60,500 nucleotides of DNA, taken from assembly GCA_017445015.1 (NCBI GenBank), contig JAFSVL010000023.1, positions 1-60,500 on the forward strand. Reading direction: 5' to 3'. Below, piece after piece: positions 35,801 to 43,251 of this stretch (position 1 is its first letter; every line of letters starts with the position of its first letter). The notes beneath the pieces are model-generated. The model was given only the letters and a program-made list of their open reading frames with translations. It ran no database searches and was not told the origin of the DNA. The stretch comes from Bacteroidales bacterium. GTDB taxonomy: Bacteria; Bacteroidota; Bacteroidia; Bacteroidales; UBA932. A program made the position numbers and the translations under genes.

Positions 35801-37048
35801 TCAATGATACGAAGGGTTTGTGTCTAAATGCTGTGTTACTGTATGCAGTGCAAGGAACAGGGCTTCCGGCATCCCGCAACCCACTTCTCCGATGAGTTTG
35901 CGCGCTATCGTGACCGGTTCGTCTTCCACCGGCACGCCGGCGGCAAGGTATTCCCGTATCTTTCGGTCGTAACATTCAATGCACCCGGCGCTGTACCGGA
36001 GCGCGTCGCTGACCGCCGCCTTTCCTTTTACGACACTGCCGATGCCGTCGTATTCGTGTCCGCAGACGATATTTTCGAAATTCTCCTGCGACATCTGCTC
36101 CAGGGTATGGCGATAAGCTTCCAGGTCCCTGTAAAAGCCGATTCCCTGCGTAGGGGTTCCGTTGGCCTGCAGGGAATCGCCCGTGAAGGCGGTACCGGTC
36201 CGGCTGTCTATCCAGGTAAGGCAGTCGTCGTCATGTCCGGGGGTTGAGAGGGCATAGAATCGCCCTTCCAACAACTCCCTTTCTTCCAGCAGTTTGTCCG
36301 GCTCCACCCCGATCAGGCAGGATTGCGGGGCGGGGGAGTTCTTCGGGAAACGGGTCCTGACGCGCACCGAGACTTTCACAGGATCCCGCAATGCGTCCGC
36401 CGCACATTTCAAGGTCGCCGTTTTGAGGCCGTATTTCTTGACCAGCGCGTAATGTCCGCCGATATGGTCGCCGTGTACATGCGTATTGAGGAGCCAGTCG
36501 ATATCGCCGATTGTCATTCCCAATGTCTCGAGTGCGGGAATCAGGTATTTCTCTGGCTCCAGATGGGAGGAATCGATCAGGATGTTTTTCTCTCCGCGGA
36601 CGAGGATGATGCCCGTCCAGACCGGCCCGAACGGAACTTTGAGCAGAAAGGTGTCCGGAAGGACCTCCTCAAATTCGGGACGTTTTTGGAAAACGGCGCC
36701 TGTCTCCAGTGAAAGATAGTCCGTATTGTCCTTCGACGTATCGGCGTTTTCCGCAATCAGTACGCGGGCGTCTTTGGATACAAAGATATTATGCCAGATG
36801 CCCGCGCGGATGTTATAATATTTCAAGGGCTGCATCTCCACGCGCACGGCCTTTTCGCCGATCAAAAGTGTGGCTTTCCCCTGAAGGAGGACGAAGGTCT
36901 CGTCCGTGAGATTGTGCCGCTCCAGCTCGACGATGTTCTTTTCCTCGAAGCGGGGGGCCCAATTCAGGGTCGCCAGCGTCCATTTAGCGTTGTTTACCAG
37001 CCTGCGGTAGCCTTCGCCGCCGTTGTCAATGATGTCCAGTCCGTTCAT
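35801..37048 (-). CDS. Cupin-like / metallo-beta-lactamase fold fusion protein
   Basis: A 415-residue two-domain protein without signal peptide. Residues 20-105 read as a small cupin-like barrel ('ELERHNLTDETFVLLQGKAT' then 'YYNIRAGIWHNIFV'). Residues 125-330 form an MBL hydrolase with 'NTHVHGDHIGGHY' (His190, His192, Asp194, His195), 'TPGHDDDCLTWID', 'AFTGDSLQ' and 'VCGHEYDG', a complete binuclear metal set. In this operon an MBL hydrolase could open a sugar lactone, with the cupin binding an acid or acting as an isomerase; both roles are inferred. It lies 6 bp after the DUF1116 gene. Confidence 0.82.
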   Translation of the reverse strand: MNGLDIIDNGGEGYRRLVNNAKWTLATLNWAPRFEEKNIVELERHNLTDETFVLLQGKATLLIGEKAVRVEMQPLKYYNIRAGIWHNIFVSKDARVLIAENADTSKDNTDYLSLETGAVFQKRPEFEEVLPDTFLLKVPFGPVWTGIILVRGEKNILIDSSHLEPEKYLIPALETLGMTIGDIDWLLNTHVHGDHIGGHYALVKKYGLKTATLKCAADALRDPVKVSVRVRTRFPKNSPAPQSCLIGVEPDKLLEERELLEGRFYALSTPGHDDDCLTWIDSRTGTAFTGDSLQANGTPTQGIGFYRDLEAYRHTLEQMSQENFENIVCGHEYDGIGSVVKGKAAVSDALRYSAGCIECYDRKIREYLAAGVPVEDEPVTIARKLIGEVGCGMPEALFLALHTVTQHLDTNPSYH

Positions 37049-37054
37049 AATGCG

Positions 37055-38071
37055 TTATTCCATATATACAGGCATGCGTGTGGAGCCGGCACCCATCCAG
37101 CCGCCGTTCACGTCCATCATGCCGCCGTTGATGACAAGTCCTTTCCCTTCTACGCCGAAGTCGGGGTTGATCGGACGGATGGTCCCGCCCCAGCCGCGAC
37201 ATTCGACGACGGAACTGTCGCCCAGCCACGGCAACTGGTTTTCTTTCCTGGCCCCGGGCGTGAGGTAAGGACCGATAATCATTGGTGAAGGCGCGACCTT
37301 CCATACGCCGTCAACTTTGATTCCATATTCCACGCCGTTTCCTCCGGCTGCGGTCATCAGGCCCTTGACCCCCTGTTTTTCGAGACCCAGGAGCAGCGCC
37401 CGGCTTGCCGCCTGTCCGAAGTTGTGCGTAAAGCGGTTTGTTGTCGCAAAATAGTCCATGAGCGCATCCCGGTTCGGACATTTCAGGACATAAGGGATGA
37501 TGGCACGGGTGAATAGCGGATCCATCGCCTTCTGGGAAGAGTGCAGTTCATCTCCCATGCGGAGCGCTTCATGGAAAAGTTCCTTCATCGGAAATCCGCC
37601 GGCGTCTTTAAGGACGGCAATGAGCGGAGGGAAGAGTCCGTCTCCGAGCCATTTCAGGTGGGCTGCGATTTCCTCTGAATAGATGCCCCAGCCGCAGAAT
37701 CCGCCGCCGAATCTGCCCTCGGCGGGGAAAAGTCCCGCAACGCCTCCGGTCTGCCGGTCTTCGACAATCAGCAGGGGAACGCTTTGCGTGATGATGCCGT
37801 AGCCCGAGCCATTGGTCGCGTAGTCGAAAGCCGCCTCCAGCCGGATTTCCCCGGATTCGAGCCTCCGGACGGCTTCCGCCTCCGTTTTGGCCCAGCCTTC
37901 AAAGAAACAGGCGTTCACCATGCTGCGCCGGTGTCCCGGACACATCCGCTCAAACGTAATCGGGGGCCCTGCATGAAGTATGGTTTTGTCCGGGAGCCCC
38001 AGAAATTCTCCTGCTTTCCGCACGTCAATCCAGTACGGATCGCCTTGCCATCGTAATTCTTCAGCTTTCAT
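37055..38071 (-). CDS. DUF1116 / AllG (YlbE)-like protein
   Basis: A 338-residue soluble protein. 'SVPLLIVEDRQTGGVAGLFP', 'LKDAGGFPMKELFHEALRMGDELHSSQ' (in parts) and 'RFTHNFGQAASRALL' resemble the DUF1116 family, which includes E. coli YlbE/AllG, a component of oxamate carbamoyltransferase in allantoin breakdown. Typical family members are over 400 residues; this one is shorter, and neither FdrA nor AllH is adjacent. A carbamoyltransferase role in a sugar-acid operon would be unexpected, so the real reaction may differ. The start overlaps the end of the flavoprotein gene by 11 bp. The family call is moderate. Confidence 0.65.
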   Translation of the reverse strand: MKAEELRWQGDPYWIDVRKAGEFLGLPDKTILHAGPPITFERMCPGHRRSMVNACFFEGWAKTEAEAVRRLESGEIRLEAAFDYATNGSGYGIITQSVPLLIVEDRQTGGVAGLFPAEGRFGGGFCGWGIYSEEIAAHLKWLGDGLFPPLIAVLKDAGGFPMKELFHEALRMGDELHSSQKAMDPLFTRAIIPYVLKCPNRDALMDYFATTNRFTHNFGQAASRALLLGLEKQGVKGLMTAAGGNGVEYGIKVDGVWKVAPSPMIIGPYLTPGARKENQLPWLGDSSVVECRGWGGTIRPINPDFGVEGKGLVINGGMMDVNGGWMGAGSTRMPVYME

Positions 38072-39122
38072 CGTTTTTCAATTCTAAAGCGGCCTCCCGT
38101 CCGGCGATGGTGCCGAAAACCATGGCCGCCGTACCGCCGTTCCCGCCCAGGCGGTTGAGCCCGTGTACCCCTGCCGTCACCTCGCCGCAGGCAAACACGC
38201 CCGGGACGATATTCCCCTCGGCATCGAGCGCATGGCATTTGGCATCGATGACGATTCCGCCGAGCGAGGAATGCGGGGCCGGAGCCACCTTGATGATGCG
38301 CTCCGCCGGATCCATTTTACATTCGCGGAGTTTTTCTTCGGGTACGGCTGTCAAATCATACATTGCGGTTCCGCCTATGCCGAAAATGGCCTTAGAGAGT
38401 TCGTCCTTGTCCAGACGGGCGTCTTCCAGGAATTCCTTCCCCTCCGGGGTCAGCAGCCTGGCCCCCTCATAAAGGAGGGTGGTGATGACCGGGATGCCGC
38501 GCTTCGGTCCCTCGGTCCGCACGGTCGGTTCGTACTGCACATGCGCTTCGTCCACATCCTTCAGCGCCGCTCCCAAAGCCTCCGCCATCACGAGTCCATC
38601 GCCTTTCAGGTAGGACGGATTCGTGGAAAAATCATATTTGCCGCACCATCCGCCTGTGGCGATGATGATTTGCACGCCGGGAGCCGCCGCCCGCAGCGTA
38701 AGGACATCGTCCGCACTTACCGTCCGCTTTTCCACCTTCACCCTGCCTTCAAGGCGCTCTTTGATTTGTTTTAATGCGATGGCGCCGATGGCGTGCCGGA
38801 TGGATACGCAACGCGGCACGGAAGAGCCCACGGGATGGAGAACCGTACCGTCGAATGCGAACTCATCTTTGAGCGACAGGGATGCGCGGCACATCGTTTC
38901 CACAAGGGGACGGTCGTTCCGGTACTTGCCGCTCTTGAGCGAGTCTTCGATAAACTGTTCTACCGAATCCTCGGGAAGGACAGGGCAGTTAAGGGCGTGG
39001 ATATCGGGGCTGTTCCCGGATCCGTTGGCGACCAGGGTGACGCGGGCGCCCCCTGCAAGGGCCGCTTCCGCAGCCCGCCATCCGGCAAGTCCGCCGCCGA
39101 TAATGAACACCCCGCTCCGCAT
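38061..39122 (-). CDS. FAD-binding protein of the fumarate reductase / NadB type, compact
   Basis: A 353-residue flavoprotein. 'VFIIGGGLAGWRAAEAALAG' is the FAD Rossmann motif, 'IIIATGGW' the second dinucleotide strand, and 'ACGEVTAGVHGLNRLGGNG' the C-terminal flavin signature of succinate/fumarate and aspartate oxidases. Family members are usually 480-600 residues, so this is a compact version. It has no signal peptide. I start at ATG 39122, one base after the kinase stop; a longer frame from 39161 overlaps the kinase. It may oxidise or reduce an intermediate of the operon's substrate. The close coupling to the DUF1116 gene suggests they act together. Confidence 0.8.
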   Translation of the reverse strand: MRSGVFIIGGGLAGWRAAEAALAGGARVTLVANGSGNSPDIHALNCPVLPEDSVEQFIEDSLKSGKYRNDRPLVETMCRASLSLKDEFAFDGTVLHPVGSSVPRCVSIRHAIGAIALKQIKERLEGRVKVEKRTVSADDVLTLRAAAPGVQIIIATGGWCGKYDFSTNPSYLKGDGLVMAEALGAALKDVDEAHVQYEPTVRTEGPKRGIPVITTLLYEGARLLTPEGKEFLEDARLDKDELSKAIFGIGGTAMYDLTAVPEEKLRECKMDPAERIIKVAPAPHSSLGGIVIDAKCHALDAEGNIVPGVFACGEVTAGVHGLNRLGGNGGTAAMVFGTIAGREAALELKNDES

Positions 39123-39123
39123 G

Positions 39124-40149
39124 CTATCTTTGTACCCTTCCGCTTGCGTTTCCTGCCGCAAGGGCTTCGACCTCCTGCACGGAGACCAGGTTGAAATCGT
39201 GTTCTATCGAATGTTTGAGGCAACTTGCCGCAACCGCGAAGTCAATCGCTGCCTGCGTTTCCTTGCCGGAAAGCAGTGCGTAGATGAGGCCACCTCCAAA
39301 ACTGTCGCCTCCGCCTACGCGGTCCACGATGTGGACTTTGTACTCGGTGGAAAAGCAGGCCTTTTGCGTCTTGGCATCATAGAGCATTCCGGCCCAGAGA
39401 TTGTCAAATGCGGAAAGCGAGGTACGCAGGGTAATGGCCACTTTCTTTACGCCGAAGCGCTCTACGAGTTGTTCCGCGACGGAAACATACCCCAGTTTGT
39501 TCAGTTTTCCCGACTCTACGTCGCTTCCTTTGCCCACGATGCCGAAGACATCGGCGGCATCCGCTTCATTGGCAATCAGCACATCCACATAGGGGACCAG
39601 TTCCGCCATCACCTTCCCGGCTTCCTGCTTCGTCCACAGTTTGCCGCGGTAGTTCAGGTCGCAGGAAACCGTAATCCCGTGTTCCCGGCAATATTTGAGC
39701 GCATCCAGACAGACTTCCGGCATTTCTCCGCCCAGGGCGGGCGTGATGCCGGTGAAGTGGAACCAGTCCGCATCCTTGAAGATTCCGGCCCAGTCGAAAT
39801 CCCTGCGGGAGGCCGTTGCAATGGACGAACCGGCGCGGTCGTAAACCACTTTGGAGGCCCGTTGCGAAGCACCCTTTTCTACAAAGTACAATCCGAGACG
39901 CTTTCCGCCCCAGACGATATCGCGGGTATCCACTCCGAAATGCCGGACCGCGTTTCTGGCGGCTTCTCCCAGCGGATTTTCGGGAAGTTTGGTTACGAAG
40001 GAAGCGTCCACGCCATAATTGGCCAGGGATACGGCGACATTGGCTTCTCCGCCGGCATAGGACGCTTCGAATTTATCGGCCTGGGCAAACCGGAGATATC
40101 CTTCGGGGTTCAGGCGCATCATGATTTCACCAAAAGTAACGACTTTCAT
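39124..40149 (-). CDS. kdgK: 2-keto-3-deoxygluconate (KDG) kinase, PfkB family
   Basis: A 341-residue ribokinase-family enzyme. 'VTFGEIMMRLNPEG' opens the protein, 'YAGGEANVAVSLANYG' is the substrate-binding N-terminal signature, and 'DRVGGGDSFGGGLIYALLSG' is the catalytic ATP-site motif with the base Asp. The sequence fits bacterial KDG kinases that make KDPG. The adjacent aldolase gene (5 bp upstream in the transcript) cleaves KDPG, which supports the call. Confidence 0.92.
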   Translation of the reverse strand: MKVVTFGEIMMRLNPEGYLRFAQADKFEASYAGGEANVAVSLANYGVDASFVTKLPENPLGEAARNAVRHFGVDTRDIVWGGKRLGLYFVEKGASQRASKVVYDRAGSSIATASRRDFDWAGIFKDADWFHFTGITPALGGEMPEVCLDALKYCREHGITVSCDLNYRGKLWTKQEAGKVMAELVPYVDVLIANEADAADVFGIVGKGSDVESGKLNKLGYVSVAEQLVERFGVKKVAITLRTSLSAFDNLWAGMLYDAKTQKACFSTEYKVHIVDRVGGGDSFGGGLIYALLSGKETQAAIDFAVAASCLKHSIEHDFNLVSVQEVEALAAGNASGRVQR

Positions 40150-40154
40150 AAGAT

Positions 40155-40769
40155 TCAGATTTGAGCATTTTTGACAAGCGCCGCAGCCGTAGCCGTAATT
40201 TTATCCCACGCCCCGGCGGCGATCCATTCTTTGTTGGTCAGGTTCCCGCCCACGCCCGCACCGATGCAGCCGGCCTTGATGAAGTCGGCGATGTTGTCGG
40301 GGCCTATGCCGCCGACCGCGAGCATCGGAATGTGCGAAAGCGGCGCCTTGATGGCTTTGATGTATCCGGGACCGAGCGTTCCGGCTGGAAAGATTTTTAC
40401 ATAATCGGCGCCGGCATCAAACGCTTCCACCGCCTCGGTCGGTGTGAGCGCCCCGGGCATCGCCTCCAGTCCGTCGGCGACGCACTTGCGGATGAGCGCC
40501 GGGTTGACGTTGGGCGTTACCATGAATTCGCCGCCGGCATCTTCGCAGATTTTCAACTGCTCCTCCGTCAGTACGGTGCCGGCGCCGACCTTCATCGCGC
40601 CGCTGAATTGTTCCTTGATGGCCCGGATGGCCCGGGCGGTGTCTTTCCAGCTGTCGGGAGCCTTCTGGTTGAAGGTGACTTCAACCCTGTCGATTCCGCC
40701 TTCGGCGTAGGCCTGGGCGAGCCGCAGGCAGATGTCCGGCGCAAAGCCTCTGATAATCGCTACAATCAT
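40155..40769 (-). CDS. eda: KDPG / KHG aldolase
   Basis: A 204-residue class I aldolase that splits 2-keto-3-deoxy-6-phosphogluconate into pyruvate and glyceraldehyde 3-phosphate. The catalytic Glu lies in 'VEVTFNQKAP' and the Schiff-base Lys in 'DYVKIFPAGTLGPGYIKA'. 'LAVGGIGPDNIADFI' is the phosphate-binding loop. Length is normal. It sits between the dehydratase that would make the keto-deoxy acid and the kinase, with 3-5 bp gaps. Confidence 0.94.
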   Translation of the reverse strand: MIVAIIRGFAPDICLRLAQAYAEGGIDRVEVTFNQKAPDSWKDTARAIRAIKEQFSGAMKVGAGTVLTEEQLKICEDAGGEFMVTPNVNPALIRKCVADGLEAMPGALTPTEAVEAFDAGADYVKIFPAGTLGPGYIKAIKAPLSHIPMLAVGGIGPDNIADFIKAGCIGAGVGGNLTNKEWIAAGAWDKITATAAALVKNAQI

Positions 40770-40772
40770 AAT

Positions 40773-42425
40773 TTATTCCCAGATTCCTCCGTGGGCCATG
40801 GAGCCCACATTTTTAACGAAAAGATTCAGATAACGCGGATATTTGGCCCCGTCGAACTTCCAAGAGAAGTCTTTCTTGCGGGATTCCAGTTCAGCGTCCA
40901 CCTCGATTTTCCGCCCCGGAATATCGATGATGATGATGTCTCCGTCCTTGATGAGCCCCAGCGGGCCCATCAGTGCGGCTTCCGGAGATACATAACCGAC
41001 GGAAAGGCCGGACGAACCGCCGGAGAAACGTCCGTCTGTAATGACGGCGCAGGATTCAAAGAGTTCCTTGCGTCCCTTCAGCATCTCCTGGAAGGTGAAG
41101 GCCGTCGTTCCGAAACGTCCCTTGAGCCCGAGGAAGCGCAGTACACAGGCATCCCCGGTTTTGATTTCCCCCTTTTTGAGCGCATCGAGCGCATCGTCGA
41201 GTTCATCGAATACCCGGGCGGGACCTTTGAAGGTCATCAGCCTGGGGGGCACGGCGGCAATCTTGACAATGGCCCCCTCGGGAGCCAGATTGCCGTACAG
41301 TACGCCGATTCCCGGCATCTTCATGACGGGACGGTCCAATGAATGGATGACGTCGCGGTTATAGACTTTGGCATCCCGGACATTTTCGGCGAGTGTCTTT
41401 CCGGTAACGGTGAGGCAGTCGCCGTCGAGTTTCGGCAGGAGTTCCTTGATGAGCGCGGGCATTCCGCCTGCGAGGCAGAGGTCATGCACGGAGTACCTGG
41501 GTCCGCTGGGCACGATGTGCGCCAGCAGGGGAATGTCGTTGGAGGCTTCGTCGAAGTATTTCCACCACGGTTCGTCGTATCCCGCTTCGTGGGCGATGGC
41601 CGGAATATGGAGAATCAGGTTCGAGGACGCGGCCACCGCCATATCCATCTTGATGGCGTTCCTCACCGACTTCGGCGTGATGATCTTCCTTGCGGTGATT
41701 CCTTCTTCAACCAGGCCCATGATCCGCCGCCCGGCCTGATAGGCCATCAGATACAGTTCGCTGGAAGTGGCCGCAACGGTCGAATTGCCCGGAAGGGACA
41801 TGCCCAGCGCCTCGGCGACCATGCACATGGAGTTGGCCGTCGTCATGGACGTACAGCCTCCGCAGGTGCCCCAGGAATGTACGATCAGGTCATTGTATTC
41901 GTCCGGGTCGATCCGTCCCGCCTCCATCGCGCCGACTTTGTCCTGCGCGTGGATATGGATTACCTCTTTGCCCCGGCAGATGCCGTGCGGCATGTATCCG
42001 CCCGTCACCATGATGGCGGGGATATCCAGCCGGGCTGCGGCCATCAGATGCCCGGGAACGATGGAATCGCAAGTAGAAAGGAGGACCATTCCGTCAAAGA
42101 AGTTGCCCTCGACGGTGATTTCCACCTGGTCGGCGATGGAATTGCGGCTCGGAACCTCGATGTATTTGGGATCCTTTTCGACCATCCCGTCGCAAATCGC
42201 TGTCGTCATGACCTCCAGGGGAAGGCCGCCGGCATCCCGGATTCCGGCTTTCACCCGTTCGGCCAGTTGTTTGAGGTGGACATGTCCGGGATTATATTCG
42301 TTCCACGAGTTGACCACGGCGATGCGCGGTTTACCCTGCTCCTCGGCGGAATAGCCCATCCCGCACATCAGTCCCCGGCGGCATTCGCCCGCCTGGGAGA
42401 ATTCCCACTGACTTTTCAGCGCCAT
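40773..42425 (-). CDS. IlvD/Edd-family sugar-acid dehydratase
   Basis: A 550-residue iron-sulfur dehydratase. Cluster ligands are in 'STCDSIVPGHLMAA' and 'GTCGGCTSMTTANSM', and the family signature '[16 protein letters not shown]' is near the end. It differs clearly from the biosynthetic IlvD at 2273-4105. With KDG kinase and KDPG aldolase directly downstream it most likely dehydrates an aldonate (gluconate-, xylonate- or arabonate-type) to a 2-keto-3-deoxy acid. The exact sugar acid cannot be read from the sequence. It follows the SDR gene by 1 bp. Confidence 0.88.
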   Translation of the reverse strand: MALKSQWEFSQAGECRRGLMCGMGYSAEEQGKPRIAVVNSWNEYNPGHVHLKQLAERVKAGIRDAGGLPLEVMTTAICDGMVEKDPKYIEVPSRNSIADQVEITVEGNFFDGMVLLSTCDSIVPGHLMAAARLDIPAIMVTGGYMPHGICRGKEVIHIHAQDKVGAMEAGRIDPDEYNDLIVHSWGTCGGCTSMTTANSMCMVAEALGMSLPGNSTVAATSSELYLMAYQAGRRIMGLVEEGITARKIITPKSVRNAIKMDMAVAASSNLILHIPAIAHEAGYDEPWWKYFDEASNDIPLLAHIVPSGPRYSVHDLCLAGGMPALIKELLPKLDGDCLTVTGKTLAENVRDAKVYNRDVIHSLDRPVMKMPGIGVLYGNLAPEGAIVKIAAVPPRLMTFKGPARVFDELDDALDALKKGEIKTGDACVLRFLGLKGRFGTTAFTFQEMLKGRKELFESCAVITDGRFSGGSSGLSVGYVSPEAALMGPLGLIKDGDIIIIDIPGRKIEVDAELESRKKDFSWKFDGAKYPRYLNLFVKNVGSMAHGGIWE

Positions 42426-42426
42426 A

Positions 42427-43236
42427 CTATGCCTCGTTTAGCGGAAAATTCATGGATTCGATGGACCCGTCGCAGGATTGTCCGCCATCGACGCAAATCA
42501 CCTGCCCGACGATAAAGCGGGCCTTCTCGATATCGGCGAGAAACTGAATCATCGGAACGATTTCATCGACCGTCCCGCCGCGTCCGGCCGGAATCTTGTG
42601 CGAGAAAGAGACCAGGTCTTCTTTGGAATAGCGGTCGGAAAGTTTGGTGTAGATGAATCCGGGCGCCACACAATTGACGCGGATGCCGTATTTCGCGACT
42701 TCGACGCCCAGCGCCTTGGTAAACATGTTGAGCCCTCCTTTTCCTGCGGAATAGGGGAGCATGCGGCGATGGACCCAGGTGACCTGGCCGTGTACGGACG
42801 AAATATTGACGATGCGTCCCTCGGTCTTCTTTTCCACCATATCCGCTACCGCATAGCGGGACAAGTAGGCGGCGGCGTTCAGGTTCAGGGCAATCTGGCT
42901 GTCCCAGTATTCCATGGGCATATCCTTGAATTCTCCTTTGGGGCCGCCGGGAATCTGCAGCGCTCCGCCGGCGTTATTGATCAGGACATCGATTTTTCCG
43001 AAGGTGGCGATAAAGTCCTCCATCGTGGCCTTACACCAGTCGTGGTCCCCGACATTGCCGAGATAGATTTTTGTTTTGACCCCGTAGGCCTCGCACTGAC
43101 GTGCGACTTCCCGGGCTCCTTCGGCGCTTTTGTTCCCGCAGATGCCGATATTGGCACCTTCATCCCGTGCGAAGGCAATCGCACAGCCGGCACCGATGCC
43201 GTGGGATGATCCGGTAATCAGAATATTCCTTGCCAT
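42427..43236 (-). CDS. SDR-family sugar dehydrogenase
   Basis: A 269-residue short-chain dehydrogenase. The cofactor motif is 'ITGSSHGIGAGCAIAFA', the structural motif is 'VLINNAGG', and the catalytic Ser and Tyr-Lys lie in 'VNISSVHGQ' and 'LPYSAGKGGLNMF'. It resembles glucose 1-dehydrogenase-type SDRs and is in the right place to oxidise the imported sugar to a lactone or acid. It lies 15 bp after the secreted hydrolase and 1 bp before the dehydratase. An alternative role is reduction of a keto-uronate. Confidence 0.9.
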   Translation of the reverse strand: MARNILITGSSHGIGAGCAIAFARDEGANIGICGNKSAEGAREVARQCEAYGVKTKIYLGNVGDHDWCKATMEDFIATFGKIDVLINNAGGALQIPGGPKGEFKDMPMEYWDSQIALNLNAAAYLSRYAVADMVEKKTEGRIVNISSVHGQVTWVHRRMLPYSAGKGGLNMFTKALGVEVAKYGIRVNCVAPGFIYTKLSDRYSKEDLVSFSHKIPAGRGGTVDEIVPMIQFLADIEKARFIVGQVICVDGGQSCDGSIESMNFPLNEA

Positions 43237-43251
43237 ATTGTTAAGATAGGA

